Shown: piece after piece, positions 43,101 to 53,877 of the stretch
Position numbering within the stretch: position 1 is the stretch's first letter
Layout: each line of letters begins with the position of its first letter
DNA from: Neostapfia colusana
Lineage: Eukaryota; Streptophyta; Magnoliopsida; Poales; Poaceae
Assembly: GCA_030760725.1 (NCBI GenBank)
Contig: JASWHV010000016.1
Location: forward strand, 46,821,227 to 46,885,226
Length of the DNA stretch: 64,000 nt
Direction: 5' to 3'
The notes under the pieces: generated by a model
What the model saw: only the letters and a program-made list of their open reading frames with translations
What the model was told of the DNA's origin: nothing
Databases searched by the model: none
Made by a program: the position numbers and the translations under genes

Positions 43101-43788
43101 TCCGAGGGTGACACGTGTCTAGCGGGGCCGGACCCCTCGGGGGTGAGCTCCGAGGGCGACACGTGTCCAGTAGCGTCGGACCTCCCGGAGGTGAGCTCCG
43201 GAGGTGACACGTGTCCGGTAGTGTCGGAACTCCCGGAGGTGAGCTCCGGAGGTGACATGTGTCCAGTAGGACCGGACCTCTCAGAGGTGAGCTCCGGAGG
43301 TGACACGTGTCCAGTAGGACCGGACCTCTCGGCGGTGGTATGAGAGCGACACGTGTCCCGTGGTGTCGGACCTCTCAAAAGTGAGCTCCGAGAGCGACAC
43401 GTGTCCAGCGGGTTGGGCCTTACTTCCCCGCAGCGAGTAGCTCCGGTGACAACACGTGTCCTGCGGGACTGGACTTCGTTTCTCCGCAGAGGTAAGCCCT
43501 GGGGACAACACGTGTTCAGCGGGTCGGACCTCACCCCTTCCACAGAGGCTAGCTCTGAGCCTTCCACATGTCTGGCGGTGCCGGACCTCTCCCCACTATG
43601 CAGGGATGAGCTCCAAACACGCCACGTGGCCAGCGGGCCGCGGGAAGTGTCTTCAGCGCTCCTCGGTGAACTGGAATTTGCTCTTTTCGGCTATCTTTTT
43701 AATTTCTTCTCTGTTTCTACTTATTTAAAAAAAATTTCTCTTCATGAAATATGAATGTATGCGTGATTAAGAAATTGAGGGTGTCACA
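40128..43788 (-). repeat. 5' LTR of TekE-2 (3661 bp)
   Basis: Plus borders TGTGACGCCCC and GGGTGTCACA. It is about 700 bp longer than TekE-3 or TekE-4 because of an expanded CACGTG repeat. TATA on the minus strand at 42316-42324 (plus TTATTTATA). Palindrome CTATCATGATAG at 40956-40967. Its exon-1 equivalent near 41700-41785 has two in-frame stops, so that part has decayed. The 179-codon frame at 42804-43343 is a product of the tandem repeat. Confidence 0.9.
42525..43640. repeat. Tandem array with CACGTG (G-box) in the TekE-2 LTR
   Basis: Units of about 45-50 bp, each with a GAGCTCCG(G/A) part, a GACACGTGTC palindrome and a CGGACCTC part. I count about 15 CACGTG cores, best preserved at 42961-43515. 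CACGTG is the core of plant bZIP (ABRE-like) and bHLH sites, so in U3 this could act as an enhancer. Confidence 0.8.
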
Positions 43789-44335
43789 GCGAGGCGACGG
43801 TCCAGCTCGACTCTGAGGTCAGCCGTAGGCGTACGTGACTGGTCCAGTGAGGGTTCAGCCCGCTGTCTCCTGTAGGCAGGAGAGTCATGAGAGCAGCGAC
43901 GAGATGGTCGACATCGTGTCGCCACTGTTCTACCGCCTCATGGGTGGCACCCTTGCCCGGAGGGTTGCGGAGGAGAGCGTGTGCTGCGGCCAGCATGATC
44001 TCCGAGCTCGGACATGGTGGAGCTGTCGCCACCGTTGGAGTAGAGGGCTGCCGAGAGGAAGCGGACTCCGGCGGTGTGAGTGCCGGCGACACACCGTCCG
44101 TATGGTCACCAGCATGTCCTGACCTGGGCGCCGTGGGCGCCATAGGGGCACTAGCGGTCTGGCCACCGGTTCAGCCGGATTTGAGCGCTGGGGGCGCCGC
44201 TGTTACGCCGGTCGTCTGATCGCCGGCCTGGCCAGATCTGCCCGCTCTAGAGCGGGAGGTAGCCTCATCGTCTCCCATATGGAGACGACAACGAGTTGGG
44301 CGAGAAGTCTCGCCGTGAGAGGTGATGTTCACCAT
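43789..44335 (-). pseudogene. gag: TatF-1 gag, N-terminal part
   Basis: Minus-strand ATG at 44333-44335 (MVNITSHGE). TGA at 44171-44173, then the same frame continues with MLAAAHALLRNPPG, which matches TatF-2 gag. It ends where TekE-2 inserted. The family is judged Tat-like from the TatF-2 gag motif further on. Confidence 0.75.
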
Positions 44336-44365
44336 GGTCGTGTGGAGAGCGCGGAAAACTCTCTA

Positions 44366-44377
44366 CCTGGTGTGCCA
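44366..44377 (-). other. Primer-binding site of TatF-1
   Basis: The minus strand reads TGGCACACCAGG 2 nt inside the LTR. It is not the iMet type used by the Tekay elements; the tRNA is not assigned here. Confidence 0.6.
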
Positions 44378-44379
44378 AA

Positions 44380-45731
44380 TGTCGGAGTGTGAGAGCTGAG
44401 ACACTCCTCCTGGCCTGCCCGGAAGCAGCCCGTGAGGTTCTTTGATCAAAGGGGGCTTGGTGCCCTACACGCCCTGGGCTCGAGGGAGCTGATGAACACC
44501 AAGATTTACGTGGTTTGGGCCACCGGAGCGTAATACCCTACGTTCACGGGAGTGTTTGTTCTATTGCTTGCGCGTGTGTGCTTGTGCGTTGCAGGATGCA
44601 GAATGAAACTCTTTGTCGTGTGATCACCCCGGTCCTTTTATAGTCCAAGGCCGGGGTGGTTACAATGAGTCTTGGGGACCGATAGGTGGCCCCAAAGCTA
44701 TGTGAACCCTATACATGATCTAGGGCTTCGTCCTCTGAGTAGAGTGGTTGACGGGGGAGTTAAGTACTGCCATCTGGCGCGCTGAGCGCCCCTGTGCGTG
44801 TGTCATGTGATGATGAAGACGCTGTCTTGTCACCACGTCTTCTTGCCCTGCTCGGGCGGCTTCGTGCCGTTGGGCGGCACTGTACTGCTTTCACTTCTTG
44901 CCGTGCTGTCTTGTTACCGTAATGGCAAATGGGCAGAGGACGAAGGCGTGTGTAGTGTGTCATGCTTCTGTGGAAGGATGACGACACACTTCCTTCTTAA
45001 CTTCGTCGACCTACGGCCCACTACAGATCATGGGGCACGTGGCGGCTATGGAGCTCTTATCGACGGGTTTGGAGCCAGGGGACACGTGGCAGCTCCAGAC
45101 GTCACCTTAGCAGGGAAGTTCAGACCGGAGCCCAGGGCACGTGTCAGCACCGGAGCTGTCCTCAGCAGGGAGGTGGCTCTGAGCTATGGGACACGTGGAA
45201 ACTCCGGACCTCACCTCAGCAGGGAAGCTCGGACCGGAGCCTAGGGCACGTGTCAGCACCGGAGCTGTTCTCAGCAGGGAGGTGACTCTGAGCTAGGGGA
45301 CACATGGTAGCTCCGGACCTTACCTCCGTGGAGAGGCTCGGACCGGAGCCCAGGGCACGTGTCAGCACCGGAGCTGTCCTTGGCAGGGAGGTGGCTCTGA
45401 GCTAAGGGACACGTGGCAGCTCCGGACCTCACCTCAGTGGGAAGGCTGAGACCGGAGCAAAGGGCACGCGTCAGCACCGAAGCTGTCCTCAGCAGGGAGG
45501 TGGCTCTGAGCCAGGGGTCACGTGGCAGCTTTGGACCTCACCTCAGCGGGAAGGCTCCGACCGGAGCCCGGGGCACGTGTCAGCTCCAGAAATCAAGTGC
45601 ACGTGGCAGCCCCAGGGCTGACCATGGGGCCAAGGACAAGTGGCTACGCTAGGGCACGCCTCAACAGGGAGGTGGGGCCCAGGTTGTCTTTTACCCACCC
45701 TGCGGGGTACCCGGTCTGCAGGATACCGACA
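44380..45731 (-). repeat. 5' LTR of TatF-1 (1352 bp)
   Basis: Minus strand TGTCGGTATCCTGCAG...CACACTCCGACA. TATAAAAGG on the minus strand at plus 44634-44642. It contains a CACGTG-rich tandem array at 45030-45610 with a period near 110 bp made of two alternating half-units (GGGACACGTGG and GGGCACGTGTC). It aligns with the TatF-2 LTR. Confidence 0.88.
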
Positions 45732-46365
45732 GTGTGCTACCTAGGCTACTGATTCTTTCAAATCTCTTTATGTCTTTTATGTTTTTCTTGGCAGTTCCCT
45801 CATTCCTTGATAGCTTAGAAACATAAAACAGTTTCTTGGTAGTGATGAGGACATCACTACCGTTGGTACAACCACAACGGCAGGCCATTCACCGCTTACA
45901 ACTAATCAAGGTCCAATGACGTGCGCTCGTGCATGTGGCTTAATTATTAGGTGAATTTGTTCCTGGCTGTTAAAATTAATTCTCCTTTAAATGGGGAGCT
46001 ATTAATGCCTTGTGTTGACTTTGTTATTCTTAGTTGCTTGGGAATTGATCCAGCTAGAAGTGAAAGAGGGACTAAGGCAATTAAAGCTGCTCCACCCCAG
46101 GGGTCCTTGTAACTGCAGCAAGTACCAACTTAAAAGGGGCATAACTCTGAACTCCCAAGAGTGTTTAATGCAAATAAGTACTTGCTGGAAAGGTCTCTTC
46201 ATCTACTTTACATTGGATCAAGAATCAATGGAAGATGACGCTTTATCTGTCCAGGAAATGCCGAACAAGACTCGTGACTCCATCATGAGTTTTAGTCTTG
46301 CTCCTCTATATAAACAAGTAGCAGCCATAGGAAGAACTCGGATTTTGTTTTAGAAAAGTTTAGCA
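45732..46365 (+). repeat. GypG LTR, left piece
   Basis: Sequence leading to TATATAAA (46307-46314) and then to the TekE-3 insertion at the TAGCA target. It continues at 49339. Its true 5' end was separated by TatF-1. The short open frames are not supported as genes. Confidence 0.7.
46361..46365. repeat. Target-site duplication TAGCA, left copy
   Basis: Partner at 49334-49338 flanks the TekE-3 solo LTR. Confidence 0.9.
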
Positions 46366-47637
46366 TGTGACACCCTCATCTCGGGTGTCAGCATATGTTC
46401 GTATCCTATGAAAAGGAAACATTTTAATGGAAAATAGGGACAAAAAGAGTTATCAAAAGAATAGCCAATAAAGCCCTTCGAGTGCGTTGAAGGCAACTTC
46501 AGCGGCCAGCAGGCCACGTGGCGTGATCGGAGCTCATCCCTGCGAAGTGGGGAGAGGCCGCCGCCAAGCTGGCTATGTGGCAGGCTCGGGAGTCATCTCC
46601 GCAAAGGGGAGAGGTCCGATCCTGTGGGACATGTGTTCCCATGGAGCTATCCTCTGCGAAAGAAGCAAAGGCATTTCCGCAGGACACGTGTCATCCTCGG
46701 AGTTAGTCCTCGCGGAAATCAGAGGACCATCCGCGCAGGATACGTGTCGATCTCGTAGTTCACCTGCGAGAGGTCCTGTTCTATTGGACACGTGTCGACC
46801 ACGGGGCATGTCCCTGAGGAAAGAAGAAGAGGAAGACCGGCGCCAACACGTGGCGTGCGTGGAGCTCACCTCCGAAGAAGAGGGAGGTCTCGCTCGTGAC
46901 ACGCGGCACAACCGGAGCTCGTCTCTGTGGGAGAAGAGATACCAGGCTCGGAAGGACACGTGGAGCTTCCGGAGCTCATCACCGCGGAGGTAACGAGTCT
47001 GGAGCGGTTTTTACGCGTAAAGATACCGGTACGCAACGGAAACGATCTAAACCCCACGATGTTACCGAAGATAAGACGTCAGGATCTAACAAATATTTGA
47101 ATAAGACTCTTATTCGGGATCCAATCAGATTAGGACTCTTCTCTTCCCGATTATAAATAGAACCCAAAACCTCTAGCCGAAACCACAAACTTCTCTTTCA
47201 ACTCCTGAGCCGACGACTTGGAGCCCTAGCCCTAACTCGCCGAGCGAAACATCGCCGAAGCACAACAAGGGAGATCATCAGAGGAGAACCAAGCGGTCTG
47301 AGGAGGACCCCGAAGACAAGAAGAGCGTGAGGTAGGACTTCAATACCACCTTACGACATCATTGTGTTCATCTCTTTGCATCTGTTCTTCGATTCCTTTC
47401 AGAAGCCTTCTCGTGGGCAGATCACTCGATGATCAGTTTGATCTAAAAGACAAGACCATCGCCACGTTCATCTTCGATCCGAACACCTCTGACCATGCAA
47501 GCCATGCAAGAATAAGTACAGATCAATCTAATAAAACTAATCATAGGATAGCATGCATGTGCATCATCGCATCTAGTTTAGGGTTTGTGCATGATATTGA
47601 TTGCTGTGAATTTTGTATGCACGTGAATCCTACATAG

Positions 47638-49036
47638 CAGAACAAGCTCAGGGAGCTGTCTACGACGAGCTGCAGCAACAAGGTTTTGAGAATCAAGAAC
47701 AACCGGAACCGCAAGAACAAGGCAAGTGCTCCTTGACCATGTTGATCCTATGTTTTGGGTAAAACTGTTTTGTTTTGCGAAAAGGTGTGCGTGCTGAGTC
47801 AAACATGATGGGAAACCCTTTTTATAGGAGTTTACTAGTTTTGGTTAAACCACCCTTGTCGCCTGGGAAGTTTATGAGTCGGGTATGGTTTTTGCTTTAT
47901 GCTTCGCTGAGTCTATGGGATCGGGAAGCGAGATAGTTGTGTCTAGCTAACTGCACTCGTACTGATAATAAGTAACTGATGAGGTTAATGAACATGGATC
48001 GGAGGGAGATCTAGGCAAGACTGGGTTTGTGAATGAGGTAGCATGAGATGGTGGTTTTACTTGCTATAGATCTAAGGACCGGTTCATGCATGCACATGCC
48101 AGGATAACAGTGCCACCACAAGGCCAAGTATGGGTGCGGCTTAGCTGAGTAATTAGGTATGTTGCTAGAGTGTTATGGACTGTGGAAGGCGCAGGGAATG
48201 GGAGTCGAGTGAGGACTGCCCTGTGAACTGCATGGCACAAGAGGGGGCCCGTGGGTGGGAGAATTGGAGATTCTAGCCTGCCGGTGAAACCTTAGTGAGT
48301 CCATACATCTAGTAACTCCTTTGTAAAGGCTATTTTGTGATCTCTTGACCATACACCGACGGATGTGTACTGGTATAATGGAGGTTCTGCAGTCACCGAC
48401 GGGTGACAAAATCACAAACTTGTGGGTAAAGAGGTGCAAACTCTGCAGAGTTATTAAAACTATCATGATAGCCGAGCTTACGGTCACGAGCACGTGGCTA
48501 AACTGCCATGATTAGTTGGGAATGGTTTTTTTGGGATGATTAGTTGGGAATGGTTTTTGGGATGGTTACTAGGATGGTTATTGGGAAGGTTCTTGGTTAT
48601 GGTTTGGTTTGGGACTGTTGAGTCCGGGAGATGAGATGGTTACGTGACTGATGGGTCATGACATGGGATTGGTCTCGGTGTGAGACGAGGTTGATTTGTG
48701 AGATGAGATGGTAGCGAATACGAGGAGGTATTCGTGAGTATGGATAAAGGTTTGGTTAATGTTCGGATGGAACACGGGGAGTGATGAAGGTACGCTGGTA
48801 ATTTAATATATGCTGGGATTACATTCATCTAAAGTAAAGTTGCTGTTTTATCATGGTTTTACAAGATTGCTTTTCTGCAAATAAGCCTTTTATGCCTACC
48901 TTGTTTATGAGCTGCATATCATGTGTTTTCCCGCACTTGCTGAGTACATCATTGTACTCAACCTTGCATTATTACTTCATCATCAGCAGCAGGAGAAGCC
49001 TACTATGAAGATCAAGTGGAACATCATGGCGTGTGA
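47638..49036 (+). CDS. Candidate acidic LTR mini-gene exons, TekE-3
   Basis: Exon 1 (47638-47721, 84 nt) follows CTACATAG and ends AAG|GCAAGT; it reads Q- and E-rich (FENQEQPEPQEQ). Exon 2 (48993-49036) follows CAGCAGCAG and reads EAYYEDQVEHHGV, then TGA. Phase equals that of TekA and TekB. The TekE-4 LTRs keep the same 84-nt exon open. No start exon is found; the first exon after TATA (to GTGAG|GTAGG near 47331) has no ATG that I can see. Confidence 0.38.
48441..48483 (+). other. Triple-palindrome module, TekE-3
   Basis: CTCTGCAGAG (48441-48450), a 9-nt spacer, CTATCATGATAG (48460-48471) and CCGAGCTTACGG (48472-48483). Compared with TekA, the 12-mer has symmetric changes on both arms, so it remains a perfect palindrome. 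Confidence 0.6.
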
Positions 49037-49333
49037 TCTGTTCTCAACCTTGCCTGTGGAGGGAGTAGAGATGGAGCCACTTCTGCTTAGTTTTGCTTCC
49101 GCATTAGTTTTGCTTCCGCATTTAAATAAGGACTTCCGCTGCATAGAAATAAGACTTCCGCTGTAAGCATGAGTCCAGGACTCATGAGGAATTGTAATAA
49201 ACTCTGTTATTCGTGGTAATATATAATCTGAATTCAGTTTGTGGAACGTATGTGTATGTGTGAAGAACATCCTGGGCACACATATGCATTAGTTCTCGGT
49301 TCCGTGGTTTTCCACAAAATTGAGGGCGTCACA

Positions 49334-49740
49334 TAGCATTTGCTACTTCTTGTAACGCAAGTGTCGACGAGACCTTCTGATTACTTGAATAAGACCGCCA
49401 TCTTTATCAGATCCGTGAGTGTTTGCTTGTTATCTTGTTGTTGCTTTTTCTTTGATTGCTTGCAGGTTCAAGGCTGTTCTTGGCACGGCAAGAACAGCAA
49501 CAACAGGAGCCGGTGTAACTATCGCTAAGGCGCAGCACCCTTGTGGATGTTGTAGTCAGGTCACAACGTCGACCTCCACCCCAAATCCTAGTTATCAGGA
49601 GACGGTGTAACTGTCGCTCAAGGCGCCACACCATTCTGGTTGTGGTAGTCGGGCAGCCAACATCGGCCTCCAACAACTTCATCACCACCATCATCTCTCA
49701 TTGAAAGATAGGGCCTCCCCCGTACCCTTCGGGTTCATCA
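49334..49740 (+). repeat. GypG LTR, right piece
   Basis: Starts with the second TAGCA and ends GGGTTCATCA, followed by a primer site. With 45732-46365 it forms the 3' part of one LTR. Two related segments (GGTGTAACT(A/G)TCGCT at about 49512 and 49605) form a short internal duplication. Confidence 0.75.
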
Positions 49741-49742
49741 AG

Positions 49743-49754
49743 TGGTGTCAGAGC
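49743..49754 (+). other. Primer-binding site of GypG
   Basis: TGGTGTCAGAGC, one change from the initiator-Met complement, 2 nt after the LTR. Confidence 0.75.
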
Positions 49755-49774
49755 AAGGATTAAGGGACTCAAGT

Positions 49775-50817
49775 ACATAAGCTTTGTCGATTAATTCCTG
49801 TCCTTTTGGTTCCAAATAAAGATGGATCATGGCGCATGTGTGTAGATTGTCGAGAATTTAATAACATTACCATTAGATATCGTCATCCTTCCCTAGGTTA
49901 GATGATATGCTTGATGAACTTACTGGCTCGATGATTTTCTCTAAAATTGACTTGTGTAGTGGATACTACCAAATTCGCATGAAGATAGTGATGAATGGAA
50001 AATGGCGTTTAAAACCAAGTTCGGTTTGTATGAGTGGTTAATCATGCCTTTTGGCCGTACTAATGCACCTAGCACCTTCATGATATTAATGAATGAGGTT
50101 TTACGTGCTTTTATTGGAAGATTTTTGGTGGTCTACTTTGATGACACCTTGATCTATAGCACATCTCTAGAGGAGCATCTTGATCATCTACGTGCTGTTT
50201 TTAATGCTTTACGTAATGCACGCTTATTTGGTAACATTGACAAGTGCACCTTTTGCAAGGATAGAGTCTCTTTTCTTGGCTACGTTGTGACACCACAGGG
50301 AATTAAAGTTGATCAAGCCAAGGTGGAGGCGATACACAGCTGGCCGATTTCTACCACGGTCACACAAGTACGAAGCTTCCTCGGGCTTGCTGGATTATAT
50401 CACCATTTTGTGAAGGATTTTAGCACCATAGCAGGCCCACTGCATGAGCTTTTGAAGAAGGGCGCTCCATTCACATGGGGCAAGGCGCAAGAGGTTGCAT
50501 TTGAGACTTTGAAGGATAGGTTAACTCATACACCCCTTCTCCAATTACCAGATTTCAGTAAGACTTTTGGATTGGAATGTGAAGCTAGTGGTATTGGATT
50601 GGGAGGTATCTTGTTGCAAGAGGGGAAACCTATTGCTTATTTTAGTGAGAAACTGAATGGGCCTAGTTTGAACTATTCCACTTATGATAAAGAACTATAT
50701 GCACTAGTACGAACTTTGGAAACATGGCAACATTATATATGGCCTAAAGAATTTGTTATACATTTTGATCATGAATCTTTGAAGCACATTAGGAACCAAA
50801 CTAATCTGAACCGTAGG
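49775..50817 (+). pseudogene. pol: GypG RT and RNase H fragment
   Basis: RT begins abruptly (VPNKDGSWRMCVDCR) about 30 bp after the primer site, so gag, protease and the start of RT are missing. Frame changes near 49898 and 49989. The open part from 50002 has VVYFDDTLIYS (the YFDD catalytic site), RSFLGLAGLYHHF and RNase H (FGLECEASG, where Asp is usual, then STYDKELYALV). TatF-2 cuts it off after DHESLKH. It is a different Ty3/gypsy lineage from the Tekay elements here, perhaps CRM/Reina-like. Confidence 0.88.
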
Positions 50818-52082
50818 TGTCGGTACCCTGCAGACCGGGTACCCCCACGTAGTGGGTAAAAGACAGCCTGGGCCCCGCCTCCCTGCTGAGGCGAGCCCCA
50901 GCATAAGCCACGTGCCCTGGGCCCCATGGTCAGCCCTGGGGCTACCACGTGCGCTTGGGCTCCGGAGCCGACACGTGCCCTAGGCTCCGGTCTGAGCCTC
51001 CCCGCTGGGGTGAGGTCTGGAGCTGCCACATGTCTCCTGGCTCCGAGCCACCTCCCCGAAGAGGACAGCACCAGGGCTGGCACGTGCATTAGGCTCCGTC
51101 CTACGCCACCCCGCTGAGGTGAGGTCCAGAGCTGCCACGTCTCTCCTGGCTCCGAGCCGCCTCCCTGCTAAGGAGAACTCCGGTGCTGACACATGCCCTG
51201 GGCTCCGGTCCAAGCCTCCCCACTGAGGTGAGGTCTGGAGCTTCCACGTGTTCCTTGGCTCTGAGCCACCTCCCCGTTGAGGACAGCTCCGGTGCAGACA
51301 CATGCCCTGAGCTCCGGCCTGAACCTCTCCGCTGAGGTGGGGTCCGAAGCTGCCACGTGTCCCATGGCACCAAGCCCGTCGACAAGAGCTCCAGAGCCAC
51401 CACGTGCCCGCATTCAAGGAAGGTCGATGAAGTAAAGAAGGAAGTGCGCTGTCATGCTTTGCATTCAAGGCCCGAGCCTTCCCTAGAAGCAAGGTGCGTG
51501 GAACACGCCTTCGTCCTCTGCCAGTTCGCCATTACGGTGACAGGGCAGGGCAAAGGCGTGACAGCGGTACAGTGCCACCCAACGGCACAAAGCCGCCCAA
51601 GCAGGGCGAGAAGGAGCCGTGAAAAGACGACGTCTTCATCATCACCTGATACGCGGTCAGAGGCGCTCAGCGTGTCAGACGGAGGGACTTAACTCTCCCG
51701 CCGGCCACTCTACTCAGAAGACGAAGCCCTAGACAATGTATATGGTTTACTCTGCTCTGGGGCCACCTGTCAGGCCCCACGCCTGATTGTAACCACCCCG
51801 GCCTTGAACTATAAAAGGACCGGGGTGACCACACTGTAGGGGGTTTTGATTCCCCGCTCTCGAGATCTCACAACGAACAAGCGCTCACGCTCAAGCAATA
51901 GAACAAGCACACCCGTGGACATAGGGTATTATGCTCCGGTGGCCTGAACCACGTAAATCCCTGTGTTCATCCGCTCTCTCGAGCCCAGGTCGCGAAGGGC
52001 GCCAAGCCCCCTATGGAAAAAAAGAACCTCACGGGCTGCTTCCGAGCAGGTCGGGAGGAACGTTGCAGCTCACACTTTGACA
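50818..52082 (+). repeat. 5' LTR of TatF-2 (1265 bp)
   Basis: TGTCGGTACCCTGCAG...CACTTTGACA. TATAAAAGG at 51810-51818. CACGTG-containing repeats at about 50900-51410 resemble those of TatF-1. The candidate 5' TSD is GTAGG (50813-50817); its partner was not found. Confidence 0.9.
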
Positions 52083-52084
52083 TT

Positions 52085-52096
52085 TGACGCACCAGG
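52085..52096 (+). other. Primer-binding site of TatF-2
   Basis: TGACGCACCAGG, 2 nt after the LTR; matches the TatF-1 site with two changes. Confidence 0.55.
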
Positions 52097-52127
52097 TAGG
52101 GGGGCTTTCCGCGCTCTTCACGCGACC

Positions 52128-53112
52128 ATGGTGAACATCACTTCTCATGGCGAGCCTTCTCGCCCATCTCGCCATTGTCTCCAGACGGGAGACGACGATG
52201 CTACCTCCCACTCCAGGGCGGGCAGGTCAGGCCAGGCCAGCGGTCAGACGACCGGCGTGCCACCGGCGGCCCCAGCGCCTAAATCCGGTCGAACCAGCGA
52301 CCAGAACGCTGGAGCCTCTGAGGTGGCCATGGAACCCAGGTCGGGATGGACCAGCAACCACTCGGATGGTGCGCCGTTGGTGTTCACACCGCCAGTGGTT
52401 GCCTCTTCTCGGCCATCCACTTCCCCAGAAGTGGCGACAACACCGCCACACCCGAGCCCGTAGAGTGTGCTGGCTGCAGCACACGCACTGCTCCACAACC
52501 CTCCGGGTGCGGGTGCCACCCCCAAGGAAGCAGAGCAATGGAGGAATGACGTTGACCATATCATTGCCGCCGCCATGAACTCTCCTGCCTACAGGAGACA
52601 GCCGGTTAAACCCTCGCTGGCCCAATCGCGTACGCTGACTGTGGCCCATGGGGTGGCATCCCCGCGCGCGGCAGCCACGCCCGATCTCAGGGTCGAGTTG
52701 AACCGTCACCTCGTGAGCGAGGATGGTCGCACCATCATCGAGCAACGCCGTGAGAGGCGTCACAACCTCAAAGGAGGGTACCACTCTCCGAGTGCCGTAC
52801 CGGCTGGCCGCGCTCCGTCTACCCCTGCCTCTCTGGGGGCTGCAGGAGGCTGCATGGCGCTCGCACCGCATCTTTGTATGGTGGTCTGGCCACCGAAGTT
52901 CCAGCCCCACCTGACAGAAAATACAACGGAACAGTCAATCCCGCCGAGTTCCTGCAGATCTACTCCACCTCCATCCTAGCTGCAGGAGGGGATGAGGACG
53001 TCATGGCCACCTACTTCCACGTGGGCCTGACCGGCACAGCCCGGTCAGGGCTTATGAACCTTCCCCCAGGATCCATCACGTCCTGGGAAGAGTTGTGCTG
53101 GAGGTTCACGGC
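52128..53112 (+). pseudogene. gag: TatF-2 gag, truncated
   Basis: ATG 52128 (MVNITSHGEPSRPS). The N-terminal part is Pro/Ser-rich. TAG at 52461-52463, then the same frame continues (LAAAHALLHNPPGAG). A frame change near 52810-52870 leads into the retrotransposon gag core (YNGTVNPAEFLQIYSTSILA; ARSGLMNLPPGSITSWEELC). This is the type of gag seen in grass Tat/RIRE2-like elements. It is cut at 53113 by another LTR; protease and pol are absent. Confidence 0.82.
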
Positions 53113-53877
53113 TGTTGAAGTGTTCCGTCGACACTTCCCCCGGGCCTGCTCAGGGGCAGCCCGTGGAGCTTCTTTTACGGAGGGGCTAGTCTTCTCGAGA
53201 AGGTTGCGTTGGATGTAAGAGGATTGACACCAGGATTTTTATGTGGTTCGGGCCACCGGAGCATAAAACCCTACGTCCACGGGAGCAGTGTTGCTCAATG
53301 TATTGCTTGGGGCTTAGAACCGGAGTTCTAAGCTTGGTGGTGAGCTGAGTTACCTTAGATGTCTAGCCGGGGTCGAAATGAGCCGAACCCTTTGTAATGT
53401 TGCCTACCCAAGCCTTTTATACTTCAAGGCTCGGGCGGCTTGCAAGGTGGGCCCTAGAGCCCGACAGGTGGCCCTAGGGTGATTTCCTACCATCTACCAT
53501 ATCTTGCAGTAAATGCTGGTAGTTGTCTCTGGCGAGGGCTTCCTAGTCGCCGTCATGTCGTCCTGCCCGTGCCGCAAGCTAGGCATAGCGGTTGATGATG
53601 GCAGGGATGGCAGGGACGGAAGGGCATGTCTTGTCGCCGTGTCTATTGGTCTACGGCTCCTGACATGGCGTGCCTGTCTTAACTGTGACGCGATTGGTCA
53701 CAGTGTCTCCTGACAGAGGCGTGCGCCACGTCTCCGCGCCTTGGGAAGGTGCGAGTATTGAATGCCTTCATTGGACATGGCATGGCGTTCCTTTACTCCT
53801 GCTGCCTACCACGTCGGGGCTGGCAGCACTGCACGCTGCCACGTGGCAGGCCCAGGGCTCGCCTCTGAGGAGAGGGG
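53113..53877 (-). repeat. TatF-3: part of a related LTR
   Basis: Plus strand starts TGTTGAAGTG in mid-gag, then follows the TatF-1 LTR loosely (GGGCAGCCCGTGGAGC, GGTTCGGGCCACCGGAGC). TATAAAAGG on the minus strand at plus 53413-53421. No primer site adjoins its left border, so it is a 3' LTR or solo LTR. TekE-4 cut it at 53878; the rest is outside the window. Confidence 0.68.

Larger units (their letters stand above)
46366..49333 (+). repeat. TekE-3: solo LTR (2968 bp)
   Basis: TGTGACACCCTC...GAGGGCGTCACA with TAGCA on both sides and no internal region, the mark of LTR-LTR recombination. CACGTG-rich repeats lie at 46500-46980, a CCAAT motif near 47121, TATAAATA at 47152-47159 and palindromes at 48441-48471. 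Confidence 0.93.

Noticed and set aside
42804..43343. 179-codon open frame with repeated VSSGGDTCP-like units
   Set aside because: It is the translation of the non-coding CACGTG tandem array in an LTR; open frames also occur on the other strand and in other phases.
42525..43640. Regular 45-50 bp repeats resembling a CRISPR array
   Set aside because: Units are degenerate tandem repeats without constant repeat and unique spacers, lie in a plant LTR, and have no cas genes nearby.
44798..45652. Chain of plus-strand frames in the TatF-1 LTR
   Set aside because: They follow the repeat period of the LTR array and show no domain.
46012..46353. 113-codon plus-strand frame in the GypG LTR as a host gene exon
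   Set aside because: It spans the TATA region of the LTR, has no domain, and has no counterpart elsewhere in the window.
52874..53218. 114-codon frame read as a host protein
   Set aside because: Its first part is the TatF-2 gag core in a shifted frame; after 53113 it reads into another LTR.
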